From positions 4,771,538 to 4,835,537 of the forward strand of contig NW_020656077.1 in NCBI RefSeq assembly GCF_003589595.1: a stretch of 64,000 bases of DNA. The letters run 5' to 3'. The translations under genes and the position numbers were made by a program. The DNA is from Hyposmocoma kahamanoa (lineage: Eukaryota > Arthropoda > Insecta > Lepidoptera > Cosmopterigidae). A model generated the notes under the pieces. That model saw only the letters and a list, made by a program, of their open reading frames with translations, was not told the DNA's origin and ran no database searches. This document shows, piece by piece, positions 22,589 through 32,683 of the stretch. The stretch's first letter is position 1, and every line of letters begins with the position of its first letter.

Positions 22589-22780
22589 TCACTAAACTCC
22601 GTATTTAGGGACCATGCGTCTGGTTGACACAATTTGGGATACTCCCTCTCCGGAACTGTGACACGAAATGAGGCGTATCCTCTGTCATTTTTATATAATA
22701 TAACTTCTTGTATCAAAATCCTTCTCATCCGTGTAAGGCCATCTATCAAAAAGTAATTAATAAATAAGTATTTTCTTAAT
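22545..22780 (-). pseudogene. LINE ORF1, C-terminal end only
   Basis: The last roughly 75 codons of an ORF1 (nucleic-acid chaperone) remain: ILYKNDRGYASFRVTVPE, then LCQPDAWSLNTEFSEWIFF. This is a pattern I associate with the C-terminus of CR1-type ORF1. Its stop lies about 40 bases inside ORF2, so the two frames overlapped as is common in this group. The 5' portion is absent. Confidence 0.65.
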
Positions 22781-22808
22781 GTCATATAAACTTTGTTGTA
22801 CATCAATA

Positions 22809-22962
22809 TATCATCATCACCATCATCAACATTATCATCATGATCACCATTATCATCAGCATCATTACCATTCACATCATCATCACAATCATCGTCATCA
22901 TCATCACAATCATCGTCATCATCACCACCATCATCATCGTCATCACCACCACTATCACCATC
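22809..22962 (+). repeat. CAT/CAC-type trinucleotide microsatellite
   Basis: About 150 bp of imperfect ATC/CAT repeat units with CAC and CGT variants. It produces a spurious poly-histidine frame. It lies at the truncated 5' end of the LINE. Confidence 0.95.
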
Positions 22963-24471
22963 TAATTGTTATATTTCAAGTAAATGTTTGGCTTAAAGTA
23001 ACTATTTGACTTAAAAGTAGAAAAGAATGAGAACGACAATAATGATATTTGGATACATTTTTTAATTGTCAAGTGTGTAAAATATGCGGGACCGTTATAA
23101 ATGTACATGGATTTTAAAGTTCCCTTTGTCTAATTGATGTACAATAAAGTTTATAAAACTGTTACTTAATACTCATTTAGATAGATTGCTTTACATGAAT
23201 GAGAACGATTTAGTCACTAGCGCTGAAATTGGTATTTAAGTCGATTTTTTGCTAAAACGGAGATGCACGGGTTACACTGCACTATGTACACTCCAATTCG
23301 ACAGGAGCCCCTTCTCACGTGTGCGAAAGGTGAAGGTGATGCGGTATGAACTTTTGTTATTAGGAGACTTTTAGTTGAATTGACACTAATGATAAGAAAA
23401 ATTGAAACACATTTTGTATCCCCAAGAAAACATGTTTGTTTATAATTTGGAAAGTTAAGTTTGGTAAGTTAGTAGTTTTTTTTCTTCTCTTAAAATTAGG
23501 GCGACGTGGAACCGGCTCCCATGAATGAGAAATTGCCCAGTTTTTTAATTTCTATATATTACTGTGACGTAGTAAAGTAGTCTTTTTATGTGTAACATAG
23601 ACTAAGCAAGCTACCATATTAAATAAATAATGCTTAGCATTCACGTAATAACATAAAAGTTATTGAAAGGGACACATTTTTGGAGGTTATCTGAAAACGA
23701 CCCGTTACGTGCTAAGGTTACAATGTTTATATGTCACCTATTAGTCTTAACGGAAACATTATGGGAAAGGTTATAGGCTACCCTTTTGCTGGTTAGGTAC
23801 ATTATCGCTGTACATTTACGTATAAGGCCAGCGAAATTTGGCGGACGGGAAGATGCAATTAAATTTATAAAAATATTACATTACTACAGAGGCCGGGAAG
23901 TAATGGATTGCCGGATGGGTATGAGTTGTATTAATACGAGTCAAGCAATCCCCGTTCCCGTCGAGACTTGTGTAGTGCTTTTCTCAAATAATGTGAGGAA
24001 ATAATAAAAAACCAAAGCGAGGAAGAAGACTAAAAATCAGGAAGAATACCAAAGCACTTTAGTTTATTTTACCGCTATTTTTAAGTATGCAGTACAGGTA
24101 GGTATTTTTAATTATCGCAATAACGAACACTGAGCAGTTGGCTGTATAAGTTTTTCTTTTGTTTGTTTACATAATTCATTATTAGTAGAGATATTTCAAA
24201 GTTTAGAGCACCGGACAGTAATGGATTTTTATTTCAAGAGAAATTAGATATAAATTTCAATGCTCTGAGACCGACCTCGGCGCATTTCTCAATGCGGCAT
24301 TGAAGAGCACGCTTGAGGATACCGCAGTGGGAGGCGCCGGCATGGCATGCGACGACATGCGGCGAAATCCACGAGTATGCGCCAGAATCTGCCTGAATGC
24401 ACCGGGGACTTCAACAGCATAGTCGCCAATGGATCGGAGGCATATCGGTGGATATCATAAGAGATTTTTTT
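22963..24471. other. No gene recognised; weak repeat traces
   Basis: 23880-23950 shares ACAGAGGCCGGGAAGTAATG and TTGTATTAATAC blocks with 8385-8462, so a decayed dispersed repeat is present. 24250-24297 pairs with 18283-18330. No exon-like structure. Confidence 0.45.
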
Positions 24472-24683
24472 TATAGCCCCGCACTAGGGAAGCCCTGTAT
24501 CGCGGGTGCCATGGACACACACACATAGACAACCACAAATTACACTCAAACTTACGAGAGAAATAAATGTAGACTATACAAATATTTCACCCAGTCTGGG
24601 AATCGAACCCTGGGAATCGAACCCTGGGAAGGGAACTCTGCATGGCAGACCAGCATGGTAACCGTTCGGCCACGGAGGCAGTT
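24472..24683 (-). mobile_element. tRNA-derived SINE family D, copy D5 with duplicated B box
   Basis: Full-length family D copy. The B-box unit TGGGAATCGAACCC (plus-strand view) is present twice in tandem at about 24597-24628, unlike the single unit in D4 and D6. Confidence 0.8.
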
Positions 24684-24965
24684 GATGTCCCTCATCAGTA
24701 TGCGATGGCAGGCATAAAATCCTCCCCGATGCTCTCTCCGCCGTCTGTCGGTTTACGCTGGCCCTTATTGATTTAGGGTAACCAACAAGTCCTACCTTAT
24801 AACACATACATTTGAGATTACAAATGAACTAGGGTTAAAGTGTTGCCTGTACTAAAGGTTGCCACATCCTGCAAGGGTCAAACAGAACTGTTTATTTGTA
24901 TGCCTTACCTATACAGTTATTCACACATTTAAGTATATAAAATAAAGTAAAATGTACATTTTTTT

Positions 24966-25262
24966 AGTCAAAGTCAAAGAATCATTTATTCCATAGGTAA
25001 AATAAATTTACAGTTGAAAACGTCACTTACAAACTACTGCTCATTCATTACGCTGACTTCCCTGAGAAGAACGAGCAAGAAACTTTAGGATTGCTCTTTT
25101 CAAATAAACTTAAATGCTATGGAATACACTTTGAATTAAATTTGTGTGGAGTCTAGAGCCATGTCGTCTTTTCATACATCTTCATCTAACACGTAGTCTT
25201 CAATTGTGTAATACGACTTTTCAATCAAATTATTTTTAATGTAGTGTTTAAATTTAGGGGAT
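24966..25262 (-). mobile_element. CR1/Zenon-like LINE 3' UTR fragment
   Basis: Begins AGTCAAAGTCAAAGAATCAT on the plus strand and contains GAGCAAGAAACTTTAGGATT followed by GCTCTTTTCAAATAAAC. I recognise this as the 3' UTR and tail of a LINE widespread in Lepidoptera. No coding part remains. Confidence 0.65.
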
Positions 25263-25281
25263 TATAATCTTTATACCATAC

Positions 25282-25452
25282 CGATACCAAATGACGGCAC
25301 GAAAAAGCCTTGCGCCAGGTGTTAAGCGACACGCCTATCCATGACAGTTGCAGTGCCACTCAGAGTTTTAAATCGCAAAGATCTGAGGGGCACTGCCACT
25401 GCGCCTGTCAACCTGGGACAGGTTGTCAAGTCCCATGTGCATGTGATTTATT
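25282..25452 (-). mobile_element. SINE-like family C, copy 6 (partial)
   Basis: Matches family C from the ATACCAAATGACGGCACGAA end to CCCATGTGCATGTGATTT; the other third is missing. Confidence 0.65.
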
Positions 25453-25887
25453 TATTATGAATTTAGCAAGGTATGTGCCCTGTCTTGGTACAATCTTTCA
25501 ATAATGCATAGCAAAGTCTAGGTAAGCCGGTGGGAATCGAGTTATATAAATACCTCGCCCCTGTACAATACAGACAGTATCGTCACCTTCTTGACACGAG
25601 AAGACATTTGAGGGCGCAACAGTGAAAAGCTAATGACGTCAAAGCTTTGTTGCTTTCAACCTACCTGTCTAGTAAGCAGATGATGTTTCATATTTCTTAA
25701 GAGAAAATATTGTTATTCCTTTGTCAGGTAATACGAGAACAAATTTACGTCGATTAACTCGACACCTATGATTATAATAAGACTATATCTATTGAAAATT
25801 AATAAGTAAAAAACACATTTCGCACCTCTCATGGAAGAAAGGCTTAAGTGGAGTTGCGTCGAAAACGTTTATTGCTCCATTAGATAC
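25453..25887. other. No gene or repeat recognised
   Basis: AT-rich sequence before the hairpin at 25888. Confidence 0.5.
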
Positions 25888-25986
25888 AGAAAAATATAAC
25901 CCATATCCTCTCCAATTCTTGTATCTGTCCACTAATATTGTAGATAGAGTTACAAGTATTGGAGAGGATGTGGGTTATATTTTTCT
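25888..25986. repeat. 36-bp hairpin with 27-nt loop
   Basis: Left arm 25888-25923 and right arm 25951-25986 pair at 34 of 36 positions (left begins AGAAAAATATAACCC; right ends GGGTTATATTTTTCT). It could be a decayed palindromic MITE or a small-RNA hairpin. Sequence alone does not decide. Confidence 0.85.
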
Positions 25987-26511
25987 AAATACAAAGTTAC
26001 CCAAAATTCAAGGCAACTTTGAATGTGACTTTTGGAGCAAATCTAGAACAGTTTTGTTGAATAATTACCAAATTCCTTCTATACGAACGAAAAAAGGGCT
26101 TAAAAGAACACTATTCAGTTAATAAAGTAATTGTTAAGAAACATAATTAAATTTGAAATTATTAGAAAAACGCAAAACATGTTCAAAGTTACCCGAATTG
26201 ACTGTATTTCGTTATATTAAAATAAATTTTCGCTACGCCGATTAAGGTTATTAGCATTGGAATTTCGTAAATACAGGTTGAATAATTTAACATATTTTGT
26301 GCATGCCAGAGACAATTACAAGTGCTCGACCATTTGTATTTTGGATGGTACTTATCTACCTATAAGCCTTGTTGAATCATTTTGATGGGCGTTTACAACA
26401 ATTATAGTTCCTAATCGACAAACAAATAAGGACACTTAATTATTCACAATAAATCAGTCATAATAACACAAAGCGGCAAATGCCTTAATCGACCACATTA
26501 TAGCGGTGCGG
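25987..26511. other. No gene or repeat recognised
   Basis: AT-rich sequence between two hairpins. Confidence 0.5.
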
Positions 26512-26563
26512 TAAACTCATTGTACAAACATGTAATATCGTACATGTTTGTACAATGAGTTTA
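26512..26563. repeat. Perfect 23-bp hairpin with 6-nt loop
   Basis: Left stem 26512-26534 begins TAAACTCATTGTAC. The loop is ATATCG (26535-26540). The right stem 26541-26563 is its exact complement. Just downstream, ACATGTAATATCGTA is repeated directly (about 26572-26586). Confidence 0.9.
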
Positions 26564-26621
26564 GTGACAAAACATGTAATATCGTAGATTTAGACAACAT
26601 CATTTAAAATATTTTTTATAA

Positions 26622-26817
26622 AAAAACCGACTTCATAAGTTTGTAGAAATCCAATAAACCGAATGCATCCCCTAGTTGGCCACGCTTGGCTTGAGGTGGA
26701 ATATTTTCTTCAAATTTGAATGGGACTGCTACTACGGTACCCAAATGTCAAAGTAATCGCGTAACAAAAAAAAATACTATCGAATTGAGAACATTCTCCT
26801 TTTTTAAATCGGATAAA
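26622..26817 (-). repeat. Dispersed repeat E, copy E3
   Basis: The complement reads GGAGAATGTTCTCAATTCGA ... TTCAAATTTGAAGAAAATAT ... CTAGGGGATGCATT ... AAGTCGGTTTTTTT, matching E1 in order. Confidence 0.6.
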
Positions 26818-26984
26818 AATAAAAATTTGTGACATTACAAATTGCATTTCAAACAAGCGGTGTTAAAGGAAATGTTGCTCCGGAGCACCTGTAACATGTA
26901 ACAATGAAAAAACATGGCTGAGTGAAACTTTCATAATTTTCTCACAGGTGGCGCTGTCGGCAAATAAATTTAGTACAAAGATCT

Positions 26985-27078
26985 GCAAAAAACACATAGA
27001 TAAATTCCTAAGGTCTGTTGACTCGGTATATATAGCTTAGTTGGTAAGCGCGGTGGCCACTGTAACGCAACAGATGCT
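26985..27078 (+). mobile_element. tRNA-like SINE fragment near E3
   Basis: Shares CACATAGA.AAATTC, AGGTC.GTTG and the A-box TAGCTTAGTTGGTAAGCG with the module at 7560-7610. The B box is not preserved. Confidence 0.5.
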
Positions 27079-27082
27079 GAAA

Positions 27083-27943
27083 CGAATAGAGATAGTTTTT
27101 TACCCGATAATTATCCGTCTAAGGATAAATATCCGATAAATATCCTTTTTTACTGACTATTTATCCTAAAACATGGATAATTATTTATTTGTGTTTTTAT
27201 ATTAAAATTCATTACAATTAATTTTTTATTAAATAATTACGTTTTTGCCATTATTTTATGTAACAATACTGTTCTACTTACGTTATTCGAGTCGAGTGGT
27301 ATAAAAAATTCGATTGACACAAAGTTATCAAATTAACTGTAACCCTAGAGCTGACCTATCCTGCGTTAATAAAGTGCGGTCCAACTTTATGGTCTTGGGG
27401 TCTACTGCGTACTAAATATAGTCATGTTTGGACTTGAAATAGCCTAAGGATTCTCTTTGATAACTGTGAAGGTACACAAAGTTTTTTTTAAATATACTTT
27501 GTTTTACTAAATATAAATAATAAAACCACGATTAAAAATATTTAACCTCGTGTTATGTATCCAGATTTGCACGTAACACACATACATAAAACGTCAGGTC
27601 AATGCACAATTCGCATGCCCCGGAACACGCGCTCCGTGCATTGCAACGTGACCGATGCAAAACTCGTCATTTTAATTATAATTATGAGACACTTTTCGGT
27701 CCAACGTTCATAACATCAGACGTAGACTAAATTCCTTTAGTTAAGATCTTTTTCGTATAAGTACTTTTAATTAAATTATTTAGTTTAAGAAATACGTTTG
27801 TGGAAATTTAATATAGTTATTAATCATATTTTCTCGTCTTTACTTCATCTCCACTGCGGCCACCCTATATAATTCTCGTTTTTGGATAAATATCGAGTAA
27901 AAATGAATATATATCCTGAGTATTTATCCATGACCCATCTCTA
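27083..27943. mobile_element. Possible degenerate DNA element (ATCC-rich ends)
   Basis: Left end TAGAGATAGTTTTTTACCCG with GATAATTATCC motifs, right end GTATTTATCCATGACCCATC then TCTA. The ends are loosely inverted. The interior is AT-rich and non-coding. Tentative. Confidence 0.4.
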
Positions 27944-27967
27944 GGTACGAATTCTTTTTTTTATTAT

Positions 27968-28239
27968 ACCTCTTGATGGGACGAACAAGTCGTACGCCTG
28001 GTGGTAAGCGACACGCCTGTCCATAACAGTTGCAGTGCCGCTCTAAGCTTTTAATAACAAAGCCCTGAGGGGTACTGCCACTGCGCCCGTCACCCTGAGA
28101 CATAAGTTGACAAGTCCCGCGAGACTGTAGTTTCACCTGCACCCTTAACATTACTTACATTACTGCTTGGGTGCAGAAATAGGTAAGGTGGCAGTAGTTC
28201 CCTGGACGTACTCTTTCACAAGGAGCTCTACTGCTACTA
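27968..28239 (-). mobile_element. SINE-like family C, copy 7
   Basis: Near full length, from TTGATGGGACGAACAAGTCG to CAAGGAGCTCTACTGCTACT. On the minus strand it is followed by an A-run (27954-27963 is T-rich on plus), supporting a poly-A-type tail. Confidence 0.75.
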
Positions 28240-31200
28240 AATACAAAACTATTGTAGAATACAAGACATTTAAGGAATTTTGGCGTCAACGTTCAAATCA
28301 AATCATTTATTGTGTACGCACGTCTATAAGGTCTTATTTAACATTGTTGTGTCAGTGCGTATTACCAATTTTACAGCATACAATTTACATAATTAAATTA
28401 ATTTAACAGTATACTACTACATTTTAATCACAAAATGTCAAATCTTAATTTAAATTTAAATTCTTAATTATATTTATGTCATTATTTTGTGGTGGTTAAC
28501 GTGGTTAACTATTATTCTATGTTCTTGCCATTTAAGTAATCCTTGACTTTATAATATGCTTTCCCAGTCAATAAAACGTCTATCAAAGAGTCCGTTTATC
28601 GAAACAAACCAATGAAAGTTTCGCGTCTAATCGGATTAAGATATTAATTATCGCAACGTTGCCCAGTCGTCGTCCACCGGGTATTTTAATCGCAATATCT
28701 TCTGCTTGTACTCATTTTATAAAAACGATTTTCGATATGTCTTTTTTTCGATAAAATTATAAGTATTATGATTTTGCAATTTAATAAAATAAACGCATAA
28801 TAATAATATCACAGAGTAAATAAACTTAATTATTAAGAAGATTTAATTAACAAATGTTACTATTATTATACTATTCTAGAATAATTTGACGATCAATTAA
28901 TAATTAATTGATTTTTAATTGATTAATAATTAATTGATTAGTTTTAAATACTTTAAATTGAAATTTGTCAATCATTTTACAATTCATTCTTTTGACTTTC
29001 GGAATATATTTTTACTTCGATATTTCCATTGTAATAATATTATAATTAATGGCAATCAAATTGTATATCTTACAATTGACATTGCTGCATCCTTATAGAG
29101 TACATGTTTGATACTTTACCAACGACTATAAGACCTATACGTTACAATATGTTTTGCAATAAACGATGTTATTATTATGGCCATATTAGGAATTTACCAC
29201 GTACATTCAAGTACGAATTTACCAATCGTTATAGGCTTTAGCTGGTCAGAAAAAGCTTCATGGCCGCGCACATGTAGGTACATAAAGTTTTGCGTCTCGG
29301 CTCTATTTATAGTGTATGCGATTCAAAAAATACAAAAACTTTCGGATGTAGAGCCTTACTTACGTAATAGCGCATAAATAACTTATCGAGCAACATATCT
29401 GATTCCCGGTACTCCACGCTACCTATGTTAGAGTCCGAGGTGAGATTTTCCCATACAATTGTTTACTGGAAGTGCCTTGTCTCAGGATCAGCCAATATGT
29501 CAGGGTTTGATAAATACGTGACTCTAAGGTTAATTAAAAACCTTTTTCGGAATTTATACTTTTTTCGGAATTTATTATTATTTCTCAATTTAGAACTCCT
29601 TACTGGAGTTTTTACTTTTAAAATGGCGCGTAAAATAAAAAGTAGGTACGTAGTAAAATACGTAGAATAATAATTCTTCTCTAATTCACGGACCTAACAA
29701 ACCGACCTTGTTTTCTAGTCTATAAGATATTCACAAAAGTTGTAGACAAAGCATTATTTACAAAAGAATCGTGTATTAAGAAACACTGGCCTTTAACTTG
29801 GTAAGTTATAACAAATACAGTCTGCTGTACAGATCCAGATTCATTTATTTGTCAAGTATAATTTATAGTACAAATTGCACTACATGTCAAAGAATAAGAA
29901 ATTATATTAAGATCGTCATACAAAAGTGAAAATTATAAGAAAAATACACAACAATTACAAAACTAACAATTCATTAATGATAATATTGTTGTCATTAAAT
30001 TACGTAATCAAATATCATTCTCCATCAAGGATCGTCGTAAGTTATTTACAAATATACAAAAGTATGTCAATGCGACAATAATTAAAATAAAATAGAAAGT
30101 ACTCAATAGCGTTACATTTTTAGGTCCATAAATTAATTAACAGATTAAAGCATTTTCCAAGAAAAGTTTCAGCCGGCGCCTAAATGTTTCGTCAGACGGT
30201 TCAAGTCTGAAAGTGTTGATCTACCGTCGCCTGTTGATTACAAATTGAGATTGGGTGACGGCTTGTCAGCTTAAATATTCATTGTCACCAACTTTCTTGA
30301 CAGCCTTTGTAGCGTTTGTTGTATGTGGAATGACTGACGACGAGAGTAAAACCAGAATAATGTTCTTTGATTTATTAAAGACAAGTATACAGAATAGCGT
30401 AGTGAACAGAAAAAAAAATTGTGATGACATAGAAATCAAAGTATTCATGTAAAAAAGGCTCTAAAAATTAATACAGTTAAATTTCGAATCTATATGTAAA
30501 GATTAAAAGGTAACGGAAAACAAACCAACACAATAGGTACTTAAAAAAACATTTGTAACCAATTCTGCGTTTCGCTTAACCCCTGCTGATTTATCGGGCA
30601 CAATGTTACCTATACTTTTTATGTTATAACCATTATAACCATTGAGGACTCGATTTCATGACAACATAAACTAAATCGGTAATATTTCTCACACTTATGC
30701 GCGTTTGCTCTGTATTAAGTTGTAGGCGCTTACGCAATTGTCTTCTACTGACAAAACCGAGCCTATTCTAAGGTCCATGGTTACTTTAGTACTCTTTGGC
30801 GTTGTTTGGTACAAATGTAATGACCCGTGAGCAATCCTGTTCCCAACTGAGACTAGGACAGCAGTGTCCTCTAATGGTCATACTAAATGTAATGCCGTTT
30901 TAATCCGTCTGCTATAGTCTATTTCATGATGAGTCCTGTGACATTCCCAATTTCTACGTTTCGCGCATACTATTTATAACTAATCTGTCAACCAGGTTAC
31001 AAAAAGAAGTGGTAAATTTGTCATAATGTTCCAAAAACACACAATATTTGTTGCAATAGTAATGTTAAATAAAAATTAGAGTTTATTAAGTAGAAAGAAA
31101 ATGAAATGATAAAGGTAATAAATTATCCCGATTACTTGTTGCGTAAAACGGAACATTTTATCCGTAGAGATTTATCTATCCATAAAATCTATAAATCGAA

Positions 31201-31705
31201 TCGACTATGGTCATCTCGCCAATACAACCTTGTAAGCTGGTCGTTTTCTTATGTTTTGAGCTGCGTGATGTTTTCGACGTAATTGTTCAAAGTTCTTTTC
31301 GTTGCAGTTGATTTTATGCTTTGCTGTTGACTTTTCATTTGGTTGTAAGTATTTTTTTTTATTTGTTGTGTATGTTTTTGGTAAATTAACAACATAATAA
31401 TTGAATAATTTCTATTTTGTTTATTATTTGTTCTAAAATTATTTTCTGTTAATCGATTCTCTCTTCGTTACAAATTATATAACTAAGATAACTAAATCGA
31501 TTTTTTTTTCATTCAGTTTTACATCACTACATCTCTAGAAACTTCAAATCTCAAACGTCACCGGAATCATGCCATGTGAAATGAACTATCTTAGAGGATC
31601 TATACATAAAAAAAAAAAAGCAAAAGGTATAAACCTTAGTGACACAGGATTCGTGTCGCCTTTAATTCTAGAAATATTGAAACGTTATAAGTCAATGGTT
31701 ATATG
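28240..31705. other. No gene; AT-rich with LINE-tail-like traces
   Basis: 28289-28310 (TTCAAATCAAATCATTTATT) and 29825-29850 resemble LINE 3' ends. 29238-29260 carries CTGGTCAGAAAAAGCTTCAT (see the CCGGTC family). No domain-bearing open frame is present. Confidence 0.45.
28891..28941. repeat. AT-only tandem/inverted repeat
   Basis: Two near-identical units built of AATTAATAATTAATTGATT; each unit is itself partly palindromic. Confidence 0.8.
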
Positions 31706-31991
31706 CATCGACTTACAATTATATGGACGTCGGGTCCGCGCTAAAAAGTGTCCGAACTTATAGGGCGTTAAAATCGTATACAGAGCGTCATTCACGCTTT
31801 AGTCTTCGTTTGTTCGACTGACAGCGAAGCAAGCAAAATTAGACAGTACTGCGATGACATTACAATTTAAATTCAATGTTTTAGCTTTTTCTTATTCCCT
31901 TACATGTTACTACGTTTAAATAAGTTGACTTGGGACATTTTTTTCGTGGTTTTTGTGTTAGACCCGTCGTCCATTTATTTGTAAGTCAATG
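31706..31991 (+). mobile_element. hAT-like MITE family B, copy B3 (286-bp form)
   Basis: Ends CATCGACTTA and TAAGTCAATG, perfect 8-bp target duplication GTTATATG (31698-31705, 31992-31999). Same length and interior as B4, longer than B1 by an internal segment around GCGAAGCAAGCAAAATTAGA. Confidence 0.88.
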
Positions 31992-32598
31992 GTTATATGT
32001 CACTAATTTTGACTTTTATTGTATTAGGGTTTAACAACGTGGAAAATATTCACCAGAAAAAATGAGAATTTTCAAAATTAAAACGTTTTTGTCCAAGAAA
32101 TTATTTTTAAAACAAGCTAAATTTCATTGTCCAAATAGAAACCGATTTGATTTCCGATTTTTGAAAAACTGGCCACCGTTAAAAAATCAAGGAACTACGG
32201 GTTGAGCTCACAAAATTCAATTGCTTGTTGAACTACCCCTATACACATTAACTACTCAACGTTTTGTTTTCACTTTCCCCTACACACACCTATCTCAACG
32301 CAATTACTCCCATTACGGTGGCAAACTGCAAAAAACACTCTGACTACAGCTATAAAGAAATATGACTATACTTTCTAGGGAGCAAGTTTGGCATCTAGCC
32401 AAACAGGCCGATCGTTGGTTTATTTTGAGTGAACGCGGAGACAGAGTTAGACGAAATCGGATTCATTCAGCAGAATTCAATTTTCGTCCAATTGTCTTGT
32501 ATAGAAAGCATTATTTTCAAATATTCAAATACAATTTTGACAACATTGCGTTACAATGTTACACACACACAATGTAACATGTAACATTAAGTTTTGTT
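31992..32598. other. Upstream region of the spondin-like gene
   Basis: No element recognised. Contains an imperfect palindrome of GTTACAATGTTAC-type units at 32550-32587. Confidence 0.45.
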
Positions 32599-32632
32599 TA
32601 TAAACAGTTTCTTTATAGTGCAGTGATCAGAG
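32599..32632 (+). promoter_or_regulatory. Putative core promoter (TATA and initiator) of the spondin-like gene
   Basis: TATAAA at 32599-32604 and an arthropod-type initiator TCAGA at 32627-32631. The implied start site is A32629, 30 bp after the first T of the TATA box. This leaves a 5' leader of only about 23 nt before the ATG at 32652. Inferred from motif spacing only. Confidence 0.4.
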
Positions 32633-32651
32633 ACACTCTTAGAATTGCAAA

Positions 32652-32683
32652 ATGTGCTTTCGTTCAAATTTAATTCACAAAGT
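32652..32683 (+). CDS. Spondin-like gene, coding exon 1
   Basis: ATG with good context (GCAAAATG), 10 codons plus two bases, donor AGT|GTAAGTA. Chosen because its phase (2) completes the codon of exon 2 and gives a signal peptide with a basic n-region (MCFRSNLIHK) before the hydrophobic core. This is the least certain exon of the gene. Confidence 0.6.

Larger units (their letters stand above)
19504..22790 (-). mobile_element. Jockey/CR1-like non-LTR retrotransposon, 5' truncated
   Basis: About 3.3 kb on the minus strand: the tail of ORF1, a nearly complete ORF2 (endonuclease, reverse transcriptase, C-terminal region), a short 3' UTR, and a terminal microsatellite of ATTT-type units at about 19519-19541 (plus strand) as the 3' tail. 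Most of ORF1 is missing. The 5' junction meets a CAT-type microsatellite. I cannot separate the Jockey and CR1 clades by eye. Confidence 0.85.

Noticed and set aside
22779..23009. Open frame rich in histidine
   Set aside because: It is the translation of the CAT/CAC microsatellite, not a protein.
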